A DNA stretch of 28,651 nt from Bordetella parapertussis (GTDB taxonomy: Bacteria > Pseudomonadota > Gammaproteobacteria > Burkholderiales > Burkholderiaceae_C), in NCBI GenBank assembly GCA_945878355.1, contig CAMCTC010000060.1, positions 1 to 28,651 of the forward strand, in the 5' to 3' direction. Positions 1-7,832 of the stretch are shown piece after piece. The position numbers and the translations under genes were made by a program. The notes beneath the pieces were generated by a model, which did no database searches, had not been told where the DNA came from, and saw only the letters and a program-made list of their open reading frames with translations. How positions within the stretch are numbered: the first letter of the stretch is position 1; each line of letters starts with the position of its first letter.

Positions 1-714
1 ATCCGTGGCGTCAGTCTGAAGGTGAGGCGCGGCGAGATGGCCACTGTCTTGGGCAGCAACGGCGCAGGCAAGTCGACCATTCTCAAGACCATCTCGGGCG
101 TGCTCGACCCGACCCGTGGCACGGTGATGTTCAAGGGCGAAGACATCACCGCACGCGACCCAGCCGACATCGTGCGGCGCGGGCTGGTCCACGTGCCCGA
201 AGGTCGCGAGGTTTTTCCGCTGTTGTCGGTCAGAGACAACCTGTTGATGGGCGCCTACACGCGCCACGACCGCGACGGCGTGGCACGCGACATCGAGCAG
301 GTCTACAACTACTTCCCGATACTGCGCGAGCGAGCCGGACAGGACGCCGGGCTGCTGTCGGGCGGCCAGCAGCAGATGCTGGCGATCAGCCGCGCGTTGA
401 TGGCTGAACCTGAGCTGATCCTGCTCGATGAGCCGAGCCTGGGCCTGAGTCCGAAGCTGACGAAAGAGATCTTCGAGATCGTCGTTCGGATCAACCGTGA
501 ACGCGGCACGACGATGCTGCTGGTCGAGCAGAACGCCAACATGGCGCTCAACGCGGCAGACTACGGCTATGTGCTGGAGAACGGTCGCATCGTGATGGAA
601 GACCGCTGCGAGGTGCTGCGCGAGAAGGACGACATCCGCGAGTTTTACCTCGGCATAAAGGACACCGGCGTTCGCGGCGAGCGGCGTTGGAAAAAGAAAA
701 AGACCTGGAGATGA
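1..714 (+). CDS. livF: Branched-chain amino acid-type ABC transporter ATP-binding protein LivF (5' end outside window)
   Basis: This is the cytoplasmic ATPase subunit of a LivFGHMK-type uptake system. The reading frame is open from base 1, so the true start lies upstream and roughly 20-30 residues are missing. A GTG at 22 is internal. Visible motifs are Walker A GSNGAGKST (about codons 18-26), signature LSGGQQQ (about codon 119), Walker B LILLDEPSLGLSP and the switch histidine region replaced by LLVEQNA, which is typical of LivF. The basic C-terminal tail WKKKKTWR is reminiscent of LivF copies that sit beside acyl-CoA ligases in Burkholderiales. The next gene on the same strand is such a ligase, so the imported substrate may be a carboxylic acid rather than an amino acid; that is inference. 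Confidence 0.93.
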   Translation: MRGVSLKVRRGEMATVLGSNGAGKSTILKTISGVLDPTRGTVMFKGEDITARDPADIVRRGLVHVPEGREVFPLLSVRDNLLMGAYTRHDRDGVARDIEQVYNYFPILRERAGQDAGLLSGGQQQMLAISRALMAEPELILLDEPSLGLSPKLTKEIFEIVVRINRERGTTMLLVEQNANMALNAADYGYVLENGRIVMEDRCEVLREKDDIREFYLGIKDTGVRGERRWKKKKTWR

Positions 715-984
715 ACGCCCCCCCCGAAGCGCCTTCGGCGTCCTTTCAGGCCGCGCTGGGCCAGAGGCCCAGCCCTTCGTCAGGCACAAACGGCGCACCG
801 TTTGTGTCCGGACTCAGCTCCCCAGGGGGCGGACGCCTGTGGCCCGGCGGAGCCGGATCCACGGCGTCTGCTTGGTTCGGCCTTCGCGCTTGGCGTCGAT
901 CTGCGCTGCTCGGCACAAGCTCGGCGCGCTCGCGACGCTTCCTTCACGATCTCAATCCGTGACCCCGACATCGCGGTACCACGA
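715..984. other. Hairpin-rich intergenic spacer between livF and acyl-CoA ligase
   Basis: No credible gene is seen in this 270-base gap; the open frame running through it gives a low-complexity, Arg/Ala-rich translation with no recognisable domain. It contains several inverted repeats: 725-737 (5-bp stem CGAAG/CTTCG), 756-772 (7-bp stem CTGGGCC, loop AGA), 783-808 (9-bp perfect core CACAAACGG, 4-base loop) and an imperfect one at 840-863. None is followed by a T run, so they are not clear terminators. They could attenuate or protect mRNA between the two genes, or be remnants of a dispersed intergenic repeat. The stretch CTCCCCAGGGGGCGG (818-832) resembles the C-run/G-run core of the repeat at 9148 and 21231. 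Confidence 0.6.
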
Positions 985-2868
985 ATGAACTCTGCTGCAT
1001 CACCCATCGTCACCACCTGCCGCCCCGGCTGGGTGCCCGAAGTCCTGACCTTCGACACCGTGCCCAAGATGTTCTGGCAGCGCGTCGACGAATTGGGCAG
1101 CGCGGTGATGATGCGCCAGAAGGACCTGGGCCTGTGGCGTGCCTATACCTGGACCGAGGTCGGTCGGGCCGTCGCTGAAATCGGTGCTGGTCTGGCCTGC
1201 CTGGGTTTCGAGCCTGGCGAGGTCGCCTCGGTGCTGGCCAATACCTGCCGCGAGTGGGTGTGGGCCGATCTGGCCGTGCAAAGCATGGGCGGCGTCTGCA
1301 ATGGCATTTACCCCACCGATGCCGCATCGCAGGTCGAGTACCTCTGCACCGACTCGCACAGCGTGTTCCTGTTTGTCGAGGACGACGAGCAGCTCGACAA
1401 GTACCTGGAGACCCGCGACCGCCTGCCCCATGTCAAGCGCGTCATCGTGTTCGACATGAAAGGCCTGCACAAGTTGGACGATCCGGCCGTGATGAGCCTG
1501 GATGCCCTGCGCGCGTTGGGACGCGAAGCCCTGAGTCAGCAACCCGACCTGCTGCCGAGGCGGCTTGCCAGCCGGGGGCCGCAAGACCTGGCGGTGCTGG
1601 TTTACACCTCGGGTACCACCGGTCGGCCCAAGGGCGCCATGATCACCCACGCCAACATCTGCGCTGCGCTGGCCGCCACCGGACCAGCTCTGTTCGAGCG
1701 CCTGCCGATGGGCGGCGAGCGGGTCGCCTTCCTGCCCTTGTGCCACATCGCCGAGCGCATGATTGGTGAGTACGTCTCGATCCTGCGCAAGTCGACCATC
1801 AACTTCGTCGAGAACCCCGAGACGGTGTTCGAGAACCTGCGCGAGGTGCAGCCGATGGTGTTCTTCGCGGTGCCTCGGGTTTGGGAGAAGGTGTTCTCGA
1901 CCGTGGCCATCACCATTCGCGAGGCCGGCAAGTTGCAGCAACTGGCCTATGCCTGGGCCTTGGGCGAGGGCATGCAGCGTGTCGCAGCGCTCGAGGCTGG
2001 CACCCAGCCTGGCATGCTGCTGCGACTGCGCTACTGGCTGGCGCGCAAGCTGGTGATCAACAACGTGCGCCGCATGGTGGGGCTGGACCGAGTGCAACTG
2101 GCACTGACCGGCGCCGCGCCGATCTCGCCCGAACTGATTCGCTGGTACCAGGCCATTGGCGTGCCGCTGCGAGAGGGCTGGGGCATGACCGAGACCACGG
2201 GCGGGGGCACCATCACGCCCATCGATGCGGGCAAACCCGGCAGCATCGGCTTGCCCGGACCGGGCGTCGAGATGCGCATCTCCGAGCAGGGCGAGATCCT
2301 GATGCGCGGCGCCAACGTGTTTGCGGGCTACCTCAACCTGCCCGAGAAGACCGCCGAGGCGATCGATGCCGATGGCTGGCTGCACACCGGCGACGTCGGA
2401 CGGGTCGACGCCGACGGCTATTTCTACATCACCGACCGGATGAAGGACATCATCATCACCGCCGGCGGCAAGAACATCACCCCCAGCGAATGGGAAAACC
2501 AGCTCAAGTTCAGCCCTTACGTCACCGACGCGGTGGTGATCGGCGACAAGCGCGCTTACCTGAGCTGCTTGGTGATGATCGACGAAGACAACGTCGCACA
2601 GTGGGCCCAGGACCGTGACGTCCAGTTCAGTGATTTCAAGAGCCTGTGCCGCGCACCTGAAGTGATCTCGCTGATCGGCGAGGAGATCGAAAAGGTCAAC
2701 AAGCAGTTTGCACGAGTCGAGCAGATCAAGCAGTTCCGCCTGATCGAGCAGCGCTTGACCGCCGAGGACGAGGAACTGACGCCGACGATGAAACTCAAGC
2801 GCTCGCTGATCAACAGCAAGTACGCGTTGCTGATCGAGGGCATGTACGCCGCAAAGGCTGCGGCCTGA
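985..2868 (+). CDS. AMP-dependent long-chain-type acyl-CoA synthetase/ligase
   Basis: The 627-residue protein activates a carboxylic acid to its acyl-CoA through an acyl-adenylate, in the cytoplasm or at the membrane. Motifs: P-loop YTSGTTGRPKG (about residue 206), GWGMTETTGGG (about 397), and the hinge/A10 region ITDRMKDIIITAGGKNITP (from about 482). Length and the GKNITPSEWEN tail fit the long-chain FadD15/FACS-like branch rather than short-chain AcsA. The start ATG at 985 was chosen because similarity to the family begins just after it and the upstream extension (from 802) is low-complexity. No strong ribosome binding site is visible. It follows livF on the same strand and converges with the TctC gene 12 bases away. 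The substrate is not readable; a branched or ring-containing acid would fit the P450 and SCP2-thiolase neighbourhood (inference). Confidence 0.9.
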   Translation: MNSAASPIVTTCRPGWVPEVLTFDTVPKMFWQRVDELGSAVMMRQKDLGLWRAYTWTEVGRAVAEIGAGLACLGFEPGEVASVLANTCREWVWADLAVQSMGGVCNGIYPTDAASQVEYLCTDSHSVFLFVEDDEQLDKYLETRDRLPHVKRVIVFDMKGLHKLDDPAVMSLDALRALGREALSQQPDLLPRRLASRGPQDLAVLVYTSGTTGRPKGAMITHANICAALAATGPALFERLPMGGERVAFLPLCHIAERMIGEYVSILRKSTINFVENPETVFENLREVQPMVFFAVPRVWEKVFSTVAITIREAGKLQQLAYAWALGEGMQRVAALEAGTQPGMLLRLRYWLARKLVINNVRRMVGLDRVQLALTGAAPISPELIRWYQAIGVPLREGWGMTETTGGGTITPIDAGKPGSIGLPGPGVEMRISEQGEILMRGANVFAGYLNLPEKTAEAIDADGWLHTGDVGRVDADGYFYITDRMKDIIITAGGKNITPSEWENQLKFSPYVTDAVVIGDKRAYLSCLVMIDEDNVAQWAQDRDVQFSDFKSLCRAPEVISLIGEEIEKVNKQFARVEQIKQFRLIEQRLTAEDEELTPTMKLKRSLINSKYALLIEGMYAAKAAA

Positions 2869-2880
2869 GCGCCAAGCGAT

Positions 2881-3840
2881 TCACTCAGCGGTGATCTTGC
2901 GGTCGCGGATCACCTTGCCCCAAGTGGCTGTTTCGGAGACGATCAGCCGGGCCAGTTCATCACGACTGCCGGGCTGGGGCGTCAGGCCGTGCTTTTGCAA
3001 CTCGGCCTTGACCTCGGGCGCGTTCAGCGCCTTGACCAGTTCCTGATTCCAGCGCTCAAGCACCGGCAGCGGTGTCTTGCCCGGCGCCACAAAGGCATAC
3101 CAGTTGGTCGCGCTGAAACCCGGGTAGCCTGATTCGGCGATCGTCGGCACATGGGGCAAGAAAGACGGCCGGGTCAGCCCGGTGCTGGCCAACGCGATCA
3201 GCTTGCCCGATTCGATGTGTGGCTGAGAGGTCGACAGCGTCGAGTAATAGGACGCGACCCGGCCCGCGAGCATGTCGTGCAGCGCCGGTGCGCCGCCTTT
3301 GTACGGGATGTGCACGGTGTCTATGCCGGCGACCAGGTTGAACAACTCGCCCGCCAGGTGCGAGGCTGAACCGGCCCCGGTCGAGGCGAAATCGAGGCTG
3401 CCGGGTTTTTTCTTGGCCAGCGCCACGAACTCGGCCAATGTCTTCGCGCCCACGCCCTGGTGAACCACCAGCACGTTGGGAAAGCTCATGCCCAGCGTCA
3501 GCGGCGCCAGGTCGCGTTGCGGGTCGTAACCCAGCTTCATCAAGTGCGGTGCGATCGCCAGCGGGCCGATCGAGCCCAACAGGATCGTGCTGCCGTCGGG
3601 CACGGCGTTGGCGACGAATTGGTGTGCAATGTTGCCGCCAGCGCCAGCGCGGTTGTCGACCACCACGGTCTGCCCCAGGCTCTCGCCAACCTTCTTGGCG
3701 ACCAGGCGCGCAGCGGTGTCTGCAGCACCACCGGCAGCGAATCCGACCACCAGCGTGAGCGTCTTGCGTGGGATGTCCTGGGCCTGGACGGCCATGGCAG
3801 CGATCAGGCTGGCGACCAGCAGCAGGGTCTTTTTCATCAC
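2881..3840 (-). CDS. Bug/TctC-family periplasmic solute-binding protein
   Basis: This 319-residue secreted receptor belongs to the Bug (Bordetella uptake gene)/TctC family, which binds carboxylates in the periplasm for tripartite tricarboxylate transporters. A signal peptide MMKKTLLLVASLIAAMAVQA precedes a likely cleavage at A20/Q21. Family hallmarks are VGFAAGGAADTAAR, VVDNRAGAGGNIA and the HIPYKGGAPALHDMLAGRV segment. It is the last gene of the minus-strand run P450, thiolase, tcuA, tcuB, this gene, with an 18-base gap from tcuB. No TctA or TctB membrane subunits are present in the window. As with most orphan Bug proteins, it may serve a transporter encoded elsewhere or act as a sensor. In Salmonella the tcuAB partner is the TcuC permease, so here the receptor replaces it in position only. 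Confidence 0.92.
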   Translation of the reverse strand: MMKKTLLLVASLIAAMAVQAQDIPRKTLTLVVGFAAGGAADTAARLVAKKVGESLGQTVVVDNRAGAGGNIAHQFVANAVPDGSTILLGSIGPLAIAPHLMKLGYDPQRDLAPLTLGMSFPNVLVVHQGVGAKTLAEFVALAKKKPGSLDFASTGAGSASHLAGELFNLVAGIDTVHIPYKGGAPALHDMLAGRVASYYSTLSTSQPHIESGKLIALASTGLTRPSFLPHVPTIAESGYPGFSATNWYAFVAPGKTPLPVLERWNQELVKALNAPEVKAELQKHGLTPQPGSRDELARLIVSETATWGKVIRDRKITAE

Positions 3841-3858
3841 AGGGCTTTCGGTTTGGTT

Positions 3859-5049
3859 TCAGTCTTGCGCCAGCTTGAGCCTACTGGGCTGGCGCTTCTC
3901 GATCGCCCACTTCAGCAGCGCCGCGGCGCGGTACATGCCATGGGCGAACTTGCCGTAGGGCATGGTGGCGAACAAGGCCATCACCACGCCGAGGTGGACG
4001 CACAGCAGGCTGGGCAGCGCCGGCGTACCGCGCGCGGCGACCAGCGCCAAGCCGGTGGCTGCGGCTAAGAACAGCAGCGCGATGAAGCCGCGGTCCATCG
4101 CTGCTTGCGTCGGATCACCGGCCAGCGGGTCGCGCCGCAGGTTCAGCCAGCCCAAGCCTGCGCTGCCCAGCATCAGGCTCACACCTCCCGGCACGCCGAG
4201 CAGCTTGGGCAGGCTGTTCCAACCGTAGGGCGCTGGCCAGCCCAGCAGGTAGTGGTAGGCCGTTGCGCTGACGGTGGCCGCAAAACAGGCGATGAACCCG
4301 TAGAAGGTCAGGTGGTGGAAGCGCCGGCGCCAGAGCGTGAATTCGTCGTCGTCATTGTTGCAACCATCGCCATGGCCGCCGCCCAGGTGTTTCAGCCCCA
4401 GCGTGTCACGGCTGGCCTCTGCCCAAGCTGCGCTTGACGCCGGTCCAGGCGGGGCTTCGCGCCAGAAGCTGCGCAAGCCCAGTCCCAGCGCCAGCATCGC
4501 AAAGCCGAAGACTGGCGCGAACAACGAGACCATCAGCCCGTGCGGGAAGATAGCGTAGAAATCCTTGACCGGCTCGGCGGGCCACAGCGTTCCCTGGCGT
4601 GCCAGCGCGAGCAGCATGAACAAAGCCAGACCTGCGGCCAGCGCCAGCGCCAAGGTCAGGCCGGCTCGCTGGTAGAGCGCGCCGAGAGCGGCCGGCCAGG
4701 CATGCTGCACATAGGTCTGGCCGCGAACCCTGGCCAATGCCCGCGGCAGGTTGACGCCAAATTCGTGCGGCGGCGCGTACTGGCAGGCGTGCAGACAGGC
4801 GCCGCAGTTGTGACACAGGTTGGCCAGGTAATGCGCGTCGGCCGGGTTGAAGGCCAGCCTGCGTGTCATCGCCGGGAAAACCGCGCAGTAGCCTTCACAG
4901 TAACGGCAAGCATTGCAAATCTGCAACAGCCGCGCCACCTCGGCTTCGTCAGCGCTGGCAGCGTGAATCGGAATCACGCGCTGCGAGCCGGCGGGTTGAC
5001 CGTCGGCCAGCGCCGCGGCCTCGCGGGTCAGGGATTCAAGCGGTGTCAA
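3859..5049 (-). CDS. tcuB: Tricarballylate/citrate utilisation protein TcuB (Fe-S membrane oxidoreductase)
   Basis: The 396-residue protein is the electron-transfer partner that, in the characterised Salmonella system, reoxidises the FADH2 of TcuA and passes electrons to the respiratory chain. Two ferredoxin-like [4Fe-4S] clusters are readable in the N-terminus: C45/C48/C51/C55 ([11 protein letters not shown]) and C79/C82/C85/C89 ([11 protein letters not shown]). Downstream are several hydrophobic membrane segments (from about residue 125) with conserved histidines (HH and YHY), possible heme ligands. Its start overlaps the end of tcuA by 14 bases, indicating translational coupling. An acidic loop [15 protein letters not shown] sits between membrane segments. 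The family assignment is strong; the actual substrate in this context is uncertain because the operon also encodes a P450 and a thiolase. Confidence 0.92.
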   Translation of the reverse strand: MTPLESLTREAAALADGQPAGSQRVIPIHAASADEAEVARLLQICNACRYCEGYCAVFPAMTRRLAFNPADAHYLANLCHNCGACLHACQYAPPHEFGVNLPRALARVRGQTYVQHAWPAALGALYQRAGLTLALALAAGLALFMLLALARQGTLWPAEPVKDFYAIFPHGLMVSLFAPVFGFAMLALGLGLRSFWREAPPGPASSAAWAEASRDTLGLKHLGGGHGDGCNNDDDEFTLWRRRFHHLTFYGFIACFAATVSATAYHYLLGWPAPYGWNSLPKLLGVPGGVSLMLGSAGLGWLNLRRDPLAGDPTQAAMDRGFIALLFLAAATGLALVAARGTPALPSLLCVHLGVVMALFATMPYGKFAHGMYRAAALLKWAIEKRQPSRLKLAQD

Positions 5050-6481
5050 GCGCGGCTCCTGCGGTCGAGGCGTTCGAGTGGGGGGCTGAATGGGAGGCTG
5101 GGTGGCCGGTCGCTGCTGCGGCCTGGCTGCCAGCGATGCGGCCGAACGCGGTGCCTATCGACATGCCCACGCCTGCGGTATAGCCCTGGCCCAGCACGTT
5201 GCCAGCCATCATCTCGCCGGCGACGAACAGGTTGTCGCTGGGCTTGCCACCGAAGCGCACGGCGGTGCTGGCGTCGACCTGCAGCCCCAGGTAGGTGAAG
5301 GTCACCCCCGGACGCAGCGCGTAGCCGTGGTAGGGCGGGGTGTCGAGCGGTAGCGCCCAGTGGGTCTTGGCCGGCGCCAGGCCCTCGGTGTGACAGTCGT
5401 CGAGCACGGTGTGGTCGAAGCTGCCGACGCGGCAGGCCGCGTTGTAATCGGTCACGGTGCGCTGCAGCCGGTCCGGATCCAGGCCGAGCTTGGTGGCCAA
5501 CTCGGGCAGACTGGCCGCGCTGATGCCGTCGAAGACCGGTGGCATGAAGCGGCCGATCGCCTTGGCGTCGATGATCGAGTAGCCGATCTGGCCCGGCTGC
5601 TGGGCCACCAGCCGACCCCAGATCGCGTAGCGCTTGGGCCAGAAGTCTTCGCCCTCGTCGTAGAAGCGCTGGCCTTCGCGGTTGACCATCACGCCCAGCG
5701 AGACCGAGTCGAGCCGGGTGCAGATGCCGCCGTCGTAGAGCGGTGCGCGCGCGTCGATCGCCACCATGTGGGCCTGGGTCGGGTCACCGATCGAATCGGC
5801 CCCAAGCGCTATCAGGTGCTTGAGCAGCACGCCGGTGTTGTAGCGGGTGCCGCGGATCAGGAAGTTGTCGGCCGGCCATTCACCCAGCGCGTTCTGGCCC
5901 CAGGCTTCGCGCAGCCACTCGCGGTTGGACTCGAAGCCACCGGCCGCGAGCACGCAGCTGCGCGCGGCGATGCGCTCACCGCCGCTGAAAGCTGCGACAA
6001 AGCGCTCGCCAGACAGCTCGATGCGGTCAACCGGGCTGTCGTAGCGGACCTGCACGCCCAAGCGCTCGGCGCTGCGGTAATAGGCGTTGACCAGCGCCTT
6101 GCCGCCGCCCAGGAAGAAGGCATTGGTCCGCGCCACGTGCAGCGCGCCCGACAGTGGCGGCTGGAAATGCACGCCATGTCGACGCATCCAGGGCCTGCAG
6201 GTCGAAGACGCTCGGATCACCAACCGGGCCAGGGCCTCGTCGGTCTTGCCCGCGGTGACCTTGAGCAAGTCCTGCCAGTACTCTTCTTCCGGGTAGGCCT
6301 CGACCAGCACATCTTGAGCTTCGTCGTGCATGCAACGCAGGTTGCGGGTGTGCATCGAGTTGCCGCCGCGCCAGGCCTTCGGTGCAGCTTCGAGCAGCAG
6401 CACGCTGGCACCGGCCTCGCGCGCCATCAACGCGGCGCACAGCGCGGCGTTGCCGCCACCGATCACCAGGACATCGACCAA
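5036..6481 (-). CDS. tcuA: FAD-dependent tricarballylate dehydrogenase-like flavoprotein TcuA
   Basis: The 481-residue flavoprotein belongs to the fumarate reductase/succinate dehydrogenase-type FAD family. In Salmonella TcuA oxidises tricarballylate to cis-aconitate. Visible features are the FAD-binding [21 protein letters not shown] at the N-terminus with ELLEA-like strand end LLLEAAP, the TcuA-like segment [15 protein letters not shown], and the C-terminal FAD motif [21 protein letters not shown]. The start is a TTG (6479-6481), supported by a GAGGAG ribosome binding site seven bases upstream and by the dinucleotide-binding motif beginning within a few residues. The C-terminal tail is Ala/Ser/His-rich and overlaps tcuB. 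It lies 79 bases downstream of the thiolase-like gene in the same direction. It could oxidise a citrate-like acid or a different dicarboxylic intermediate made by the P450/thiolase genes (inference). Confidence 0.9.
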   Translation of the reverse strand: MVDVLVIGGGNAALCAALMAREAGASVLLLEAAPKAWRGGNSMHTRNLRCMHDEAQDVLVEAYPEEEYWQDLLKVTAGKTDEALARLVIRASSTCRPWMRRHGVHFQPPLSGALHVARTNAFFLGGGKALVNAYYRSAERLGVQVRYDSPVDRIELSGERFVAAFSGGERIAARSCVLAAGGFESNREWLREAWGQNALGEWPADNFLIRGTRYNTGVLLKHLIALGADSIGDPTQAHMVAIDARAPLYDGGICTRLDSVSLGVMVNREGQRFYDEGEDFWPKRYAIWGRLVAQQPGQIGYSIIDAKAIGRFMPPVFDGISAASLPELATKLGLDPDRLQRTVTDYNAACRVGSFDHTVLDDCHTEGLAPAKTHWALPLDTPPYHGYALRPGVTFTYLGLQVDASTAVRFGGKPSDNLFVAGEMMAGNVLGQGYTAGVGMSIGTAFGRIAGSQAAAATGHPASHSAPHSNASTAGAALDTA

Positions 6482-6488
6482 GCCACGT

Positions 6489-6494
6489 CTCCTC
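6489..6494 (-). promoter_or_regulatory. Ribosome binding site deciding the TTG start of tcuA
   Basis: Read on the minus strand this is GAGGAG, followed by seven bases and then TTG. No ATG or GTG in frame nearby gives as good a context, and the FAD-binding motif starts almost at once, so the TTG start is preferred. Confidence 0.65.
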
Positions 6495-6560
6495 AGGGTA
6501 GGGCGCCACTGTAAGCGCGAAGCCCGACCCGCAGGCCAGGCCGATCGGCCGCCCGGACTG

Positions 6561-7814
6561 TCAGAGGGCTTGCAGGATCGTCACCGCGCAGGCGGCTTCC
6601 TCGAAGCCGATCACACCGCCGCCGTTCTCAGCCAGGCCAATCCTGGCCCGACTGGCTTGTCGCTCGCCGGCCTCGCCGCGCAGTTGCAGCGCCAGTTCGT
6701 GGATCATCGACAAGCCGGTCGCACCGACCGGATGGCCTTTGCTGACCAGCCCGCCCGACAGGTTGATCGGCCGCTCGCCGCCCAAGGCGGTGGCGCCCGA
6801 GGCGACATAGGCACCGCCCTGGCCGATCTCGCAGAAACCCAGCATCTCGGCCTGGTAGAGCTCGCAGAACGAGGTCGCGTCGTGGACCTCGGCCACGTCG
6901 ATGTCGCGCGGTGTCAGGCCGGCCATCGAATAAGCGCGCTGGGCCGCCACCTGGCTCAAGCCCGGTTCGTCCAAGCGGCGGTACTTGCCGCCGGTCAGCA
7001 CGCTGGCGCTGATGCGCAGTGCGCGCTCGCGAACCGGCGCCGGCAAAGACTTCAGGAAAGCCGCCGAACAGACCAACGCGGCCGCAGCGCCGTCGCCGAT
7101 CGGCGCGCACATCGCACGCGTCAGCGGCCAGCTGATCAAGCGGTCTGCCAACACTTGCTGCGGCGAGACCTCGAAGCGGTACTGCGCCAGTGGATTTTTC
7201 GCGCCCATCGCGTGGTTCTTCGACGCGCCGAATGCGATCTGCGCCGCGGTCGTGCCGTGTCGCTTCATGTGCCAGGCGGACTGCATCGCATAGGTGTCCA
7301 TGAACAGCGTGCCGCCGGCATCTTTGGGGTTGAAAGGCTTGCCCGCCTGTTCGCCAGCTGCGGCGTAATAGGCCAGCCAGTCCTGCGGGTCAAGCTGGTC
7401 GATGCCGCCATCGAAGATCTCCTGGGTGCGCGACGGATCGTCGGGCACATAGGTCTTTTCGACGCCGATCGCCAGTGACAGCTCGGCAGTGCCCGACAGC
7501 ACGTCTTTCCAAGCGCCGTGCAGCGCCATGCTCGCAGTGGCGCAGCCGCCTTCGACGTTGATCATGGGGACCCGCTCAGGGAACAGCTGTTCGCGCACCA
7601 GTGGCGTGAAACAGACCTGGCCTCGGATGTTGCGCTGGCCCCAGCTGCCCATGCCGCAGTTGCCGAACCAGGCGTTGTCAATCCGGTCGCCGTTGGCCAG
7701 CCCGGCATCGCGCAGCACCGCGAGGTAGGCCTCGCGGCTTAAATCCTTGAAGCTGGCGCCCGGCTGTTTGCCGAAGCGGGTGCAGCTGGTGCCTATCAGG
7801 TAAGCGTCGTTCAT
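6561..7814 (-). CDS. Thiolase-family protein (lipid-transfer/SCP2-like branch) lacking the second catalytic cysteine
   Basis: The 417-residue protein has the full thiolase fold length. The nucleophile is Cys91 in VEGGCATAS, and the GHP histidine is His361 in GGLVSKGHPVGATG. Two usual positions for the second catalytic cysteine are both altered: the C-terminal CxG motif reads AENGGG (396 is Glu), and the HDCF motif of SCP2-type thiolases reads HDAT (311-314). A Cys is found at 317 (SFCEL), a few residues on. The protein therefore may do thiolysis differently or may catalyse a Claisen or retro-aldol step. It lies 18 bases downstream of the P450 gene and upstream of tcuA in one minus-strand run. 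No DUF35 partner protein, as used by Ltp2-type aldolases, is seen nearby. The fold is certain; the reaction is not. Confidence 0.88.
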   Translation of the reverse strand: MNDAYLIGTSCTRFGKQPGASFKDLSREAYLAVLRDAGLANGDRIDNAWFGNCGMGSWGQRNIRGQVCFTPLVREQLFPERVPMINVEGGCATASMALHGAWKDVLSGTAELSLAIGVEKTYVPDDPSRTQEIFDGGIDQLDPQDWLAYYAAAGEQAGKPFNPKDAGGTLFMDTYAMQSAWHMKRHGTTAAQIAFGASKNHAMGAKNPLAQYRFEVSPQQVLADRLISWPLTRAMCAPIGDGAAAALVCSAAFLKSLPAPVRERALRISASVLTGGKYRRLDEPGLSQVAAQRAYSMAGLTPRDIDVAEVHDATSFCELYQAEMLGFCEIGQGGAYVASGATALGGERPINLSGGLVSKGHPVGATGLSMIHELALQLRGEAGERQASRARIGLAENGGGVIGFEEAACAVTILQAL

Positions 7815-7832
7815 CTCGTCATCCCAGTGGTG

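Noticed and set aside
802..984. N-terminal extension of the acyl-CoA ligase frame
   Set aside because: Ala/Arg/Pro-rich sequence across hairpins; the family N-terminus matches a start at 985.
1000..2385. 461-codon open frame on the minus strand within the acyl-CoA ligase
   Set aside because: Composition is His/Gln/Gly-rich and no family is seen; the ligase motifs are on the plus strand.
5360..6514. 384-codon plus-strand open frame opposite tcuA
   Set aside because: Shadow of the flavoprotein gene; GC-driven long frame without a domain.
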